A stretch of DNA of 47,893 nt, taken from NCBI GenBank assembly GCA_036396275.1, contig DASWLD010000073.1:1-47893 (forward strand). Reading direction: 5' to 3'. The position numbers and the translations under genes were made by a program. Shown here in pieces: positions 32,254-39,704 of the stretch. The notes beneath the pieces were generated by a model. It was not told the DNA's origin. It was given only the letters and a program-made list of their open reading frames with translations, and searched no databases. Every line of letters starts with the position of its first letter. The first letter of the stretch is position 1. This DNA is from JACQFZ01 sp036396275 (GTDB taxonomy: Bacteria > Pseudomonadota > Gammaproteobacteria > Acidiferrobacterales > Sulfurifustaceae).

Positions 32254-33498
32254 ATGGCGCGAGACGACGAGCCTGCCCGCGCGACGGCCGAGACGGTGGC
32301 GCGCCGAAGCTACGGCAAGCTCGTCGCCTTTCTCGCGGTGGGCACGCGCGACGTCGCCGGCGCCGAGGACGCGCTGTCCGACGCGTTCGCCGCGGCGCTT
32401 CGAGACTGGCCGACCGGTGGAATTCCGCATAATCCGGAGGCGTGGCTTCTGGTTGCGGCACGGCGAAAAATGATCGACGCCGCGCGGCGGCGGCAGACCC
32501 GAGAAGACGCGGCGGAGCAGTTGCGATTGATGACCGAGCTCGACGCCGACCACGGCGACGAAATGCCGGTCCCCGACGATCGCCTCGCGCTCATGTTCGT
32601 GTGCGCGCACCCCGCGATCGACTCAGCGATCCGCGCGCCGTTGATCTTGCAGACCGTGCTCGGCTTCGACGCTGCCACGATCGCTTCGGCGTTCCTGGTA
32701 TCGCCCGCGACGATGGGCCAGCGTCTCGTCCGGGCGAAGACAAAAATCCGCCAGGCCGGCATTCCCTTCCGCGTGCCCGATCGCGCCGATATGCATGAGC
32801 GTCTCGATGCCGTGCTCGACGCGATCTACGCCGCCTTCGCCGAAGGTTGGGCGGATCCCGTCGGCACCGAGGCGCGCCGGCGCAATCTCGCCGAAGAAGG
32901 CATCTGGCTCGGACACCTGGTCGCGTCGCTGTTGCCGGAAGAGCCTGAAGCGCTCGGGCTGCTCGCGCTCATGCTCTACGCCGAGTCGCGCCGCGGCGCG
33001 CGACGCGACGCGAACGGCGACTACGTTCCGCTCGCGGAACAAGATCCGGCGCTTTGGGAAGCAGGTGTGATCGACGAAGCCGAAGCGCTGCTGGCGCGCG
33101 CGAGCCGCATCGGCGAAACCGGCCGCTACCAGCTCGAGGCCGCGGTGCAATCGGCGCACGTCATGCGCAGGCGGACTGGACGCGCCGATTGGCCGGCTAT
33201 CGAGAAGATTTACGATGCCCTCTACGCGTGCACCGGCTCGCCGGTCGTCGCGATCAACCGCGCCGTTGCCGTCGCCGAAATCCGCGGCGCCGCGGCGGGA
33301 CTCGCGGCACTCGATGCGCTGGCGAACGACGCGCGGCTCGCACAGTACCAGCCCTACTGGGCCGCGCGCGCCGATCTGCTCGCGAAGGCCGGCGACGCCG
33401 ACGCGGCCGACGGCGCCTACGCGCAGGCGATCGGGCTCGAATCCGACCCGGCGGTGCGGCGGTTTCTCCAACTCCGGCGTACCGCGTTGCGCCGGTAA
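32254..33498 (+). CDS. ECF42-group RNA polymerase sigma factor with long C-terminal TPR-like domain
   Basis: The 414-residue protein has the two sigma regions in the first 170 residues: AEDALSDAFAAALRDWPTGG for region 2 and GFDAATIASAFLVSPATMGQ for region 4. The remaining 240 residues are helical and repeat-like (LYACTGSPVVAINRAVAVAE, GAAAGLAALDALA), as in ECF42 sigma factors, which lack a dedicated anti-sigma factor and depend on this C-terminal domain. It is co-transcribed with the DGPF gene. The signal is unknown. Confidence 0.9.
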   Translation: MARDDEPARATAETVARRSYGKLVAFLAVGTRDVAGAEDALSDAFAAALRDWPTGGIPHNPEAWLLVAARRKMIDAARRRQTREDAAEQLRLMTELDADHGDEMPVPDDRLALMFVCAHPAIDSAIRAPLILQTVLGFDAATIASAFLVSPATMGQRLVRAKTKIRQAGIPFRVPDRADMHERLDAVLDAIYAAFAEGWADPVGTEARRRNLAEEGIWLGHLVASLLPEEPEALGLLALMLYAESRRGARRDANGDYVPLAEQDPALWEAGVIDEAEALLARASRIGETGRYQLEAAVQSAHVMRRRTGRADWPAIEKIYDALYACTGSPVVAINRAVAVAEIRGAAAGLAALDALANDARLAQYQPYWAARADLLAKAGDADAADGAYAQAIGLESDPAVRRFLQLRRTALRR

Positions 33499-33603
33499 TC
33501 GAATCGATGCGTCTTCTTGATCTTCGGCGATGTCCCAAGCAGAGTTCGATTCTGACCTTGCGTTTATCACGGCCGGCCCGGTACGAACGTCGGCGGCGCT
33601 GAA

Positions 33604-33807
33604 ATGAACGATGATTACTTTCCAGACGTACGCGACGGACTTACGCGCCAAGAGCGTATTGTCCTGCGCGTGCTGCACGAGGTTCAAAAGGAACGCGGCG
33701 ACCGAAGCGCCCCCACTGCCATGATCTGGGGGCGGGTTTGCGAGCACTTCCACATCAGTACGGAGGAGTTGTCGGCCATGCTAGCAAGACTGGGTGCTCG
33801 GAAATGA
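33604..33807 (+). CDS. Small hypothetical protein coupled to an oxidoreductase gene
   Basis: The 67-residue protein has a predicted helix-turn-helix-like make-up (LTRQERIVLRVLHEVQKERG, GRVCEHFHISTEELSAMLARL), so a small winged-helix or DNA-binding role is possible. The stop overlaps the next ATG as ATGA (33804-33807), which suggests translational coupling and supports it as real. The family is not recognised. Confidence 0.5.
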   Translation: MNDDYFPDVRDGLTRQERIVLRVLHEVQKERGDRSAPTAMIWGRVCEHFHISTEELSAMLARLGARK

Positions 33808-34817
33808 AAGCGGCCTTCATTCGGCGATACGGCGGCCCTGAAGTTCTCGATCTGGGCGAGCAGCCGGTTCCGAGCCCGGGGCCCGACGATTTGCAGGTGG
33901 AGGTTCGCGCAGCCAGCGTCAATCCGATCGATTTCAAGACCCGCGCGGGCGAAACGAAAGTGGTGTTGTCGTACAAGTTTCCGCTCATCTTGGGGAACGA
34001 TCTCTCCGGCGTGGTCAAAGCGGTGGGACCACGCGTCACGCGCTTCAAGCCCGGGGATGAGATCTACGCCCGACTCCACAAGGACCGCATCGGCAGTTTT
34101 GCTGAAGTGGCGCTGGTCAGGGAATCGGCCGCCGCGTTAAAGCCCGCGAACACCACGCATGAGGAAGCGGCGTCGTTGCCGTTGGTCGGACTGACCTGCT
34201 GGCAAGCGCTTCTCGATATCGCCCGGCTCGAACGCGGGCAGAAAGTGCTCATCCATGCCGGCGCGGGCGGCATCGGCACGTTCGCGATTCAGTTGGCACA
34301 CCACCTCGGCGCCGTGGTAACGACCACGGCAAGCGCGCGTAACGCCGAGCTAGTGAAGCAGCTCGGCGCGGACGTCGTTATCGACTACAAGACCCAGCGC
34401 TTCGAGGACGTATGCCGCGAACAGGACGTCGTCTTCGACACCATCGGCGGCGAGACGCGGCATCGCTCGTTCGCCGCGATGCGTCGCGGCGGCGTGATGG
34501 TGTCGATCGCCGGCATGCCGGACGCAAAGTGGGGCAGGGACTTCGGCATGAACCCGATCATGGTGCTGGCGCTCGGTTTCCTCTCACGCAAAACCACGCG
34601 CCTTGCACGCAAGCACGGCGTTCGTTTCGAGTTCCTGTTCATGCGTGCGGACGGGCAGCAGCTGGGTGAGATCGCAAAGTTGGTCGAACGCGGAATTATC
34701 CGCCCGGTTGTCGGCAAGGTATTCCCGCTCGACCGGATTCGCGAAGCCTTGGCCTACAGCGAATCCGGCCGGGCAACAGGGAAGATCGTCATTCGGATCG
34801 GCGGATCGGCGCAGTAG
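33804..34817 (+). CDS. NADPH-dependent quinone oxidoreductase-like MDR protein
   Basis: The protein has 337 residues of the zinc-free MDR/quinone reductase group. N-terminal GroES-like domain: MKAAFIRRYGGPEVLDLGEQ, then the SVNPIDFKTRAG block. The nucleotide motif GAGGIGTFAIQLAHHLGA (about 151-168) is the AxGGVG of the family. The catalytic-zinc Cys and His positions of alcohol dehydrogenases are absent. It is overlapped by 4 bp by the small 67-residue gene. The substrate is unknown. Confidence 0.85.
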   Translation: MKAAFIRRYGGPEVLDLGEQPVPSPGPDDLQVEVRAASVNPIDFKTRAGETKVVLSYKFPLILGNDLSGVVKAVGPRVTRFKPGDEIYARLHKDRIGSFAEVALVRESAAALKPANTTHEEAASLPLVGLTCWQALLDIARLERGQKVLIHAGAGGIGTFAIQLAHHLGAVVTTTASARNAELVKQLGADVVIDYKTQRFEDVCREQDVVFDTIGGETRHRSFAAMRRGGVMVSIAGMPDAKWGRDFGMNPIMVLALGFLSRKTTRLARKHGVRFEFLFMRADGQQLGEIAKLVERGIIRPVVGKVFPLDRIREALAYSESGRATGKIVIRIGGSAQ

Positions 34818-34820
34818 CAA

Positions 34821-34880
34821 GGAAAGAAATGGGAAGGAAAGAAATGGGGACAGATTAGGACAGATTGGATCGTCCCCTTT
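34821..34880. repeat. Short tandem repeats and dispersed GGGACAGATT unit
   Basis: GGAAAGAAATGGG occurs twice with a period of 15 (34821-34833 and 34836-34848). GGACAGATT then occurs twice (period 11), and GTCCCC is an inverse. This is a short dispersed repeat typical of proteobacterial gene gaps. Confidence 0.6.
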
Positions 34881-34901
34881 ATGTCCCTGCGCACCAATAG
34901 C

Positions 34902-34926
34902 TGTCAACCGGTTGCGGCGGTACGTC
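34902..34926 (+). promoter_or_regulatory. Weak ECF41-like promoter candidate
   Basis: TGTCAACC at 34902-34909 and CGTC at 34923-34926 resemble the ECF41 pair TGTCACA...CGTC, but the spacing is about 2 bp short of what I recall. It could control the ABM-like and ECF genes downstream. The palindrome CAACCGGTTG at 34905-34914 overlaps it. Confidence 0.25.
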
Positions 34927-35113
34927 TGGCCTGGCCGACGAGTAGCGCGAACGGCTCGGTGTGTCGGGCGATCCGGAAAGGAGACGCGGCGAAAAATATC
35001 GTTCCGGCCGGCATCCTTTGGCCGGGTCGAATCGTCACTATATGGATGCGGGGCCACCGCCCTGTCCCGGCCGGTCAGCCGGACTATCAGGACATCCAAT
35101 AGGAGACAGCCCG

Positions 35114-35419
35114 ATGAAATTTACGCTCGTACGCTACAAGATCAAACCGGATGCCGTGCAGGAGAACGCGCGCCTGATCGAAAAGGTATTTCAGGAACTG
35201 GCGGCGACGTCGCCGGCGGGTGTTCGCTACGTCGCCTTGGCGCTCGACGACGGCACGTTTGTTCACTTCAGCGCGATCGAGGACGACGGCGCCAATCCGA
35301 TCCCGCGGCTGGCGGCGTTTCAGACTTTTCAGAGCGGCATCAAGGAACGGTGCATCGAACCGCCGCGGGTGAGCGTAGCCACCGTCGTCGGCGACTTCCG
35401 CATGCTCGGGCCGCGATGA
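35114..35419 (+). CDS. Small ABM-like (dimeric alpha-beta barrel) protein
   Basis: The protein has 101 residues from the ATG at 35114, with AGGAGA upstream. The pattern MKFTLVRYKIKPDAVQENAR, LIEKVFQELAATSPAGVRYV, ALALDDGTFVHFSAIEDDG fits the antibiotic-biosynthesis-monooxygenase/dimeric alpha-beta barrel fold. It is 45 bp ahead of the ECF sigma gene, which makes it a candidate partner, as small enzymes often accompany such sigma factors. The activity is unknown. Confidence 0.7.
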   Translation: MKFTLVRYKIKPDAVQENARLIEKVFQELAATSPAGVRYVALALDDGTFVHFSAIEDDGANPIPRLAAFQTFQSGIKERCIEPPRVSVATVVGDFRMLGPR

Positions 35420-35464
35420 GAAAATGGCGCCGACGCGTTATCCCAAGAACGTATTACCACACTC

Positions 35465-36352
35465 ATGACCGACGCCGCTGCTGCGCGCGAGACTTTCGAT
35501 CGGCTGCTTCCCGAGTTGCGGCCCAAGCTGCATCGATACTGCGCCCGCATGACCGGTTCGGTCATCGACGGCGAGGACGTGATGCAGGAAGCGCTGGTAA
35601 AAGCGATCGAGTCGTTTTCCCAGTTGCAATCGATCGCGCAAATGCAGGGCTGGCTATTTCGCATCGCCCACAACACCGCCTTGGATTTCCTGCGCCGCCG
35701 CGCCCGACTCGAGGCCGCCCGCTTTGAGGAGGAACCGGACATGATCGCCGATCCCGTAAACGTCACCGAGCGCCGCGCAATCGCCGACGCGAGCCTGCGA
35801 ACGTTCATGCGCCTCCCGGTGGCGCAGCGCGGCAGCGTCATCCTGATGGACGTGCTCGGGCATTCGCTCGAAGAAATCAGCGAGGTTCTGGACAGCAGCG
35901 TCCCGGCCGTCAAAGCTGCCTTGCATCGCGGCCGCGCCCGCCTGCTCGAACTTGCGAGCGAGCCGGACGATCTCCCACCGCCGGTTTTGTCCAAGCCCGA
36001 GCGTTCGCTGCTCGTCGCGTATGTAGACCGCTTCAACGCGCGCGATTTCGACGCGGTGCGCGACATGCTTGCCGATGAGGTGCGCCTCGAACTCGTCAAC
36101 AAGACGCGCATGAATGGCCGGCGCGAGGTCGGAGATTATTTCCAGAACTATTCGCTGGTTCGGGACTGGCGTTTTGTTCCTGGGTTCGTGGACCGCCGGC
36201 CGGCGATCCTCGTGTGCCATCCGAACGACCCGTCTGCACGGCCGGCGTATTTCGTGCTCTTGCAGTGGGCCGGCGATCGGCTCGCCGGCATCCGGGACTT
36301 TCGTTACGCGCCCTACGCGATCGGCGGCGCGGAGGTGCTGGCGCAAGAGTAA
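35465..36352 (+). CDS. ECF sigma factor with a SnoaL-like C-terminal domain
   Basis: The 295-residue protein has sigma region 2 at about 20-90 (DVMQEALVKAIESFSQLQ) and region 4 at about 110-165 (LDSSVPAVKAALHRGRARLL). A C-terminal NTF2/SnoaL-like domain (ERSLLVAYVDRFNARDFDAV...) follows, as in ECF41 and SigJ groups, where this domain replaces an anti-sigma factor. The DGGGR motif of classical ECF41 is not visible, so it may be a related group. The signal and regulon are unknown. Confidence 0.82.
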   Translation: MTDAAAARETFDRLLPELRPKLHRYCARMTGSVIDGEDVMQEALVKAIESFSQLQSIAQMQGWLFRIAHNTALDFLRRRARLEAARFEEEPDMIADPVNVTERRAIADASLRTFMRLPVAQRGSVILMDVLGHSLEEISEVLDSSVPAVKAALHRGRARLLELASEPDDLPPPVLSKPERSLLVAYVDRFNARDFDAVRDMLADEVRLELVNKTRMNGRREVGDYFQNYSLVRDWRFVPGFVDRRPAILVCHPNDPSARPAYFVLLQWAGDRLAGIRDFRYAPYAIGGAEVLAQE

Positions 36353-36511
36353 TCGGGTGCCCGGTTCGGGGGCGGCTCCAGGACTCCGCGAGCTCAAGGT
36401 GCATGTCGAAGGCCGGCTCGTCTTGAACGGCACCACCCCGATGCTCAATGGGATAGTAAGGGACAGACCCAGTACGTCCTCGGTGCGTCCCTACAAATCG
36501 GGTGCGGAGCG

Positions 36512-36592
36512 AGCAGGATGCACAGTACAAGATCTGACCCTGAGATTCCTCAAGCAGGATGCACAGTACAAGATCTGACCCTGAGATTCCTC
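36512..36592. repeat. Tandem duplication of a 41-bp unit
   Basis: Forty identical bases at 36512-36551 and 36553-36592 begin AGCAGGATGCACAGTACAAG and include ATCTGACCCTGAG. The unit contains the complement of the dispersed core GGGTCAGA. Perfect identity suggests a very recent duplication. Confidence 0.85.
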
Positions 36593-36645
36593 CCTGAAAG
36601 AATTCAGCGTTGTCAGAATGTGCGCTGCGCTGGAAGTATCATCGT

Positions 36646-36665
36646 AAAGGGCTCTGACCCCTTAA
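36646..36665 (-). repeat. Dispersed AAGGGGTCAGAGCCCTTT element, copy 1
   Basis: On the minus strand it reads TTAAGGGGTCAGAGCCCTTT. It is an inverted copy of the element at 38717. The two flank the fatty acid hydroxylase/TetR pair. A further TTAAATG-rich tail follows to about 36690. The remaining gap (36353-36511 and 36593-36841) holds no gene that I can support. Confidence 0.75.
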
Positions 36666-36841
36666 ATGACCCCTTAAATGCTGAAATGTTAAATGCTGGC
36701 TATTGTTTTAACGGCCAAGCACCATCGCGTGGCGCTGAATCGACCGCAAGAAACCAACGTGAGTGCCACTGCCGAGAATCCGTCGCGACGAAAAGGCCGG
36801 CGCGATGGCGCCGGCCCGAGTGACAAACGATCGGACGGCGC

Positions 36842-37651
36842 TTACGCGATCGCCGCGGCGCGTCCCACAACCGGTGCGTTGGCCGGACTGACGCCACGGC
36901 TGCCGGCACCGTATTCGTCCGCGTTCACGTCTACGAGCGCCAACATGGCGCCCGTGCGCCGAGCACTACGGTCGCTGAACCCGACCTCGCCTTGAAACGT
37001 CTTTGGGTTCCGGAAGGTGCCGAGGAGAATGTCCCACAGCGGTAGATCGCCGTAGTTGTATCCATGCAGTCCGCGGCGATGGTGCACGCAATGCGCCTCG
37101 GGGCGCTGGATCAGATAGCCGAGCCAACGCGGCGTGCGGATGTTCCAGTGCTGGAACAACGAGTAGAACGCCGCGACGTAGCCGGTGAGAGCGGCGGCGA
37201 TCGGATCGAGGCCTAAAACAAACGTCGCCGTTATCGTCGAGAGCGCCACGTAGACGGCGATGTCGAGCGGGTGAAACACGACGGCGCCCGGAATATCGAG
37301 CCGTTGCGGACTGTGGTGCAGCTGGTGGAACGCGCGCCACAGCGGCGGAAACGTATGCGTGCTGCGATGCCAAGCGTAGTTCAGCAGTGACACCACAAGA
37401 TACCCGACCAGCGTGCCTCCGATTACGCCGAGGCCGGTACCGTCGAGCAAGCGGTGTTGCGCGAGCCAGTCGGCGGGAATCGCGAGCGGAACCACTGTCG
37501 AGATCGTCCCCATCATGATAAGAAACCCGAGACCGATGAACGCCCAGCCACGAATCGGCGGGAACGAGCGTGCCGGCCGGATTTTCTCGAACGCCCACAT
37601 GATCAAGTACGTGACCGGAACCAACAAACCGATGAAATCAGCAGTTTCCAT
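36842..37651 (-). CDS. Sterol desaturase/fatty acid hydroxylase family protein
   Basis: The 269-residue membrane di-iron enzyme starts at the ATG at 37651, with GGAGG 5 nt upstream; the open frame upstream crosses the promoter. The three His clusters are HRSTH (95-99), HQLHH (109-113) and HCVHH (187-191), with His168, as in the family that hydroxylates or desaturates lipids. Helices flank them at about 8-26, 36-60, 78-93 and 130-165. The substrate lipid is unknown. It is divergent from a TetR gene that probably represses it. Confidence 0.85.
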   Translation of the reverse strand: METADFIGLLVPVTYLIMWAFEKIRPARSFPPIRGWAFIGLGFLIMMGTISTVVPLAIPADWLAQHRLLDGTGLGVIGGTLVGYLVVSLLNYAWHRSTHTFPPLWRAFHQLHHSPQRLDIPGAVVFHPLDIAVYVALSTITATFVLGLDPIAAALTGYVAAFYSLFQHWNIRTPRWLGYLIQRPEAHCVHHRRGLHGYNYGDLPLWDILLGTFRNPKTFQGEVGFSDRSARRTGAMLALVDVNADEYGAGSRGVSPANAPVVGRAAAIA

Positions 37652-37689
37652 GTGTACCTCCAAAAGGGCTGGATTTGCGGTAGGTTTTT

Positions 37690-37737
37690 GCCTTACGATG
37701 TAAGGCATGGATCGCTATACTAGCCTTACGGTGTAAG
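37690..37737. promoter_or_regulatory. Two TetR-type operator palindromes
   Basis: GCCTTACGATGTAAGGC (37690-37706) has perfect 7-bp arms, and CTTACGGTGTAAG (37725-37737) is a second copy, centres 33 bp apart (three helix turns). A -10-like TATACT (37716-37721) lies between them. They sit in the gap between the hydroxylase and TetR genes and fit autoregulation plus control of the hydroxylase. Confidence 0.75.
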
Positions 37738-37750
37738 TTGTCAAGCCGCG

Positions 37751-38413
37751 ATGGCGCCCCGGAAAAAACCGCGGGATAAACGGCGGCGCGAGTCGCTGAG
37801 CCCGGAACGCATCGTTGACGCGGCGCTGGTGCTGGTCGAGCGCGACGGGCTCGGTGCTTTCAGCACGCGCAAGCTCGGGCAGGAGCTCGGCTGCGAAGCT
37901 ATGAGCATCTATCACCACTTCCCGAGCAAGGCGCACCTGCTCGACGCATTGGTCGATCGGGTGATCAACGATCTCGGCCTGCCGCCGCCGAAACTCGATC
38001 CAATTGAACGCATGCGTCTCGTTGCCTACGCCTATCGCGCGATGGCGCACCGGTATCCGAAGTTATTCCAGCTCATCGGACTGCACCGGATGAATTCCGC
38101 GGCCGGGCTTCAGTGTCTTAACGGAATCATTCAAACATTCCGCGATGCCGGATTCGACGCCGAATCCGCCGCGCGCCTATTTCGCGCGTTCAGCTACTAC
38201 ATCGTTGGTGCGGCGCTCGACGAAACCGCCGGCTACGCGAAGGGAACATCATCGCAAACGCCGGTTCCCGAGGATGAAGTGCGCCTGCGTTTTCCGCGTG
38301 TCGCCGAAGCCGGGCCGTACTTCAAACCGCAACACTTCGATGCAACGTTCGCCGCGGGCCTCGAGATACTGCTCGACGGTATCCGGCGTATCCGCGACAG
38401 CCGGCCGACGTAA
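37751..38413 (+). CDS. TetR-family repressor
   Basis: The 220-residue protein has an N-terminal TetR helix-turn-helix (LSPERIVDAALVLVERDGLG, AFSTRKLGQELGCEAMSIYH, residues about 16-57) and a C-terminal ligand domain (TetR_C type) that includes HRYPKLFQLIGLHRMNSAAG. The ATG starts 14 bp after the second operator palindrome. It probably represses itself and the divergent hydroxylase. The ligand, perhaps a fatty or hydrophobic compound, is inferred only from the target. Confidence 0.85.
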   Translation: MAPRKKPRDKRRRESLSPERIVDAALVLVERDGLGAFSTRKLGQELGCEAMSIYHHFPSKAHLLDALVDRVINDLGLPPPKLDPIERMRLVAYAYRAMAHRYPKLFQLIGLHRMNSAAGLQCLNGIIQTFRDAGFDAESAARLFRAFSYYIVGAALDETAGYAKGTSSQTPVPEDEVRLRFPRVAEAGPYFKPQHFDATFAAGLEILLDGIRRIRDSRPT

Positions 38414-38522
38414 CTACGACACACGCGGTCGCCGGTTGCGGTCGCGCCATCGTCGCGACATTAGCCTGTAATGCATCGCTCGTAGTCTCTGCGTGCCTTT
38501 ACTAACAATTGCGGAGACGACC

Positions 38523-38718
38523 ATGTATACGAGACGAACATTGCTGTGCGCCGCGGTCGCGATCCATCCGCGGCGATTGATTCGGGCCTCCTCCGTACGC
38601 CCGGTTTCCAGAACGACGGCGACAATGAACTTACCGGCATTCACCTTTCCGACGGCGACCCCACCGTTCATGAACCGCTCGGAGCGAAAATTCCGCGCCC
38701 ATTCAAGGACGGTCCATT
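38523..38718 (+). pseudogene. Probable remnant of a DUF839/PhoX-like secreted protein
   Basis: An ATG at 38523 (MYTRRTLLCAAVAI) resembles the start of an exported protein. In another frame, from about 38580, the translation reads FQNDGDNELTGIHLSDGDPT followed by VHEPLGAKIPRPFKDG. That pattern looks like the C-terminus of a PhoX/DUF839-type protein, to my memory. The two parts are in different frames and several hundred residues are missing, so it is likely a deletion relic. It ends in a dispersed repeat at 38717. Confidence 0.4.
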
Positions 38719-38738
38719 AAAGGGGTCAGAGCCCTTTA
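38717..38738 (+). repeat. Dispersed AAGGGGTCAGAGCCCTTT element, copy 2
   Basis: TTAAAGGGGTCAGAGCCCTTTAA at 38717-38739 is an inverted copy of 36646-36665. Together they bracket the hydroxylase/TetR genes and the remnant, suggesting that the block may have moved or been rearranged as a unit. Confidence 0.75.
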
Positions 38739-38794
38739 AATGCATTAATCGCCCGCGAGAGAAGTGAGTTGTTGGCGCCACTGTGTACGGTAGT

Positions 38795-38847
38795 TAAAAA
38801 AGCCCGCGTAGTCCGGGTTAGCCGAAGCGGCGTAACCCGGGTTTTTC
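38795..38847. repeat. REP-like hairpin with flanking A and T runs
   Basis: CCGGGTTA (38813-38820) pairs with TAACCCGG (38833-38840) around GCCGAAGCGGCG. Outside are AAAAAAGCCCG on the left and CGGGTTTTT on the right, so it could end transcription in both directions. It resembles the REP-like GCGTAACCCGGG class. No gene is supported in the rest of 38740-38900. Confidence 0.6.
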
Positions 38848-38900
38848 GTTAGCTCCACGTCAACAGGCTCGGCGCAAGTCATGAAAAGCGCGGGCATGCG

Positions 38901-38943
38901 TGTTGCATGTAACAGCGGTGCTGTATAGCATTACATGTAACAG
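38901..38943 (+). promoter_or_regulatory. Operator repeats of the toxin-antitoxin pair
   Basis: CATGTAACAG occurs at 38906-38915 and 38934-38943, each inside a palindrome (TGTTGCATGTAACA, 38901-38914, nearly perfect; TTACATGTAA, 38931-38940, perfect). They lie 18-60 bp before the antitoxin ATG, with a TATAGC -10-like box between them. It fits autorepression by the antitoxin or complex. Confidence 0.6.
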
Positions 38944-38960
38944 AACGGCGGAGGTGTTGT

Positions 38961-39164
38961 ATGACTGGGCAAACGCGAGTCGCGGAACGGGTCCGAAAGC
39001 ATCGGTTGGCGTTACGTGCGGCGGGCTTGCGGCCGGTTCAAATTTGGGTGCCGGACGTACGTTCGCGCGCTTTCGCCGCCAAGGCTCACCGCCAGTCGCT
39101 CGCCGTGGCCAGAAGCAGGCATGCGCGGGATGATCAGGCGTTCATTGATTCGATCACGACGTGA
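38961..39164 (+). CDS. MazE-like antitoxin (DUF3018 type)
   Basis: The 67-residue antitoxin has the DUF3018 pattern: RVAERVRKHRLALRAAGLRP then VQIWVPDVRSRAFAAKAHRQ, and a C-terminal QAFIDSIT tail likely to bind the toxin. Ribosome site GGAGG lies 6 nt before the ATG. It overlaps the toxin start by 4 bp (GTGA), as usual for such pairs, and has operator-like palindromes upstream. Confidence 0.85.
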   Translation: MTGQTRVAERVRKHRLALRAAGLRPVQIWVPDVRSRAFAAKAHRQSLAVARSRHARDDQAFIDSITT

Positions 39165-39490
39165 GGCGTTGCGAAATCTGGACAGTCGCGGGCGGTCCCG
39201 ACTACGCCGGGAAGCCTCGCCCGGTCGTAATAGTGCAGGATGATCGCTTCGACGCGACCGCCTCGATCACGATCTGCGCATTTACCTCGGATCCAACCGC
39301 TGCGCCGTTGTTTCGTTTGCGTATCGAGCCGAGCGAGACAAACGGCCTCAAGGCACCGTCGCGGTTGATGGTAGACAAAATCACCACCGTTCCCAAAACA
39401 AAGCTCGGTAAGCTCATCGGCCGATTGGACGATGAAGATATCCTGCGTCTCAATCGTGCGGTTCTCGTTTTCTTGGGAATGGCTCGTTAA
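39161..39490 (+). CDS. PemK/MazF-family endoribonuclease toxin
   Basis: The 109-residue toxin starts at GTG, overlapping the antitoxin stop. MazF landmarks are visible: RRCEIWTVAGG at the start, the GKPRPVVIVQDD block with its conserved Arg (residue 20), and PSRLMVDKITTVPKTKLGKL near the centre with the conserved Ser/Asp. It should cleave mRNA at short motifs and slow growth when the antitoxin is lost. The length is normal and there is no break. Confidence 0.9.
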   Translation: MRRCEIWTVAGGPDYAGKPRPVVIVQDDRFDATASITICAFTSDPTAAPLFRLRIEPSETNGLKAPSRLMVDKITTVPKTKLGKLIGRLDDEDILRLNRAVLVFLGMAR

Positions 39491-39493
39491 CCA

Positions 39494-39535
39494 GTTAAAG
39501 GGGTCTTAATAGTTAAAGTGGTCAGAGCCTGGGAC
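39494..39535 (+). repeat. Dispersed AAAGGGGTC/GTCAGAGCC element, copy 3
   Basis: GTTAAAGGGGTC and then AGTTAAAGTGGTCAGAGCC form two partial copies of the element at 38717, placed just after the toxin stop. The toxin-antitoxin pair thus sits between two copies. Further down, GATTAAACTTTAATC (39541-39555) is a small hairpin. No gene was found to 39704. Confidence 0.65.
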
Positions 39536-39704
39536 GGAGGGATTAAACTTTAATCTCCCGAGCCGTTCGAGAATCGTGCTGGTTGATGCTGAATTGCTGA
39601 CGATCTACGAGGAGACACCGCCATGCTTCGGGGCACACGTAACACGTAGAGCGCACGCCATATCCGCTTGGGTAGCAACGGAACGAGCTGCCTCGTGGGT
39701 CGGG

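Noticed and set aside
34603..35727. A 374-codon plus-strand open frame across three genes
   Set aside because: Overlaps three better-supported genes and is rich in Arg and Ser as shadow frames are.
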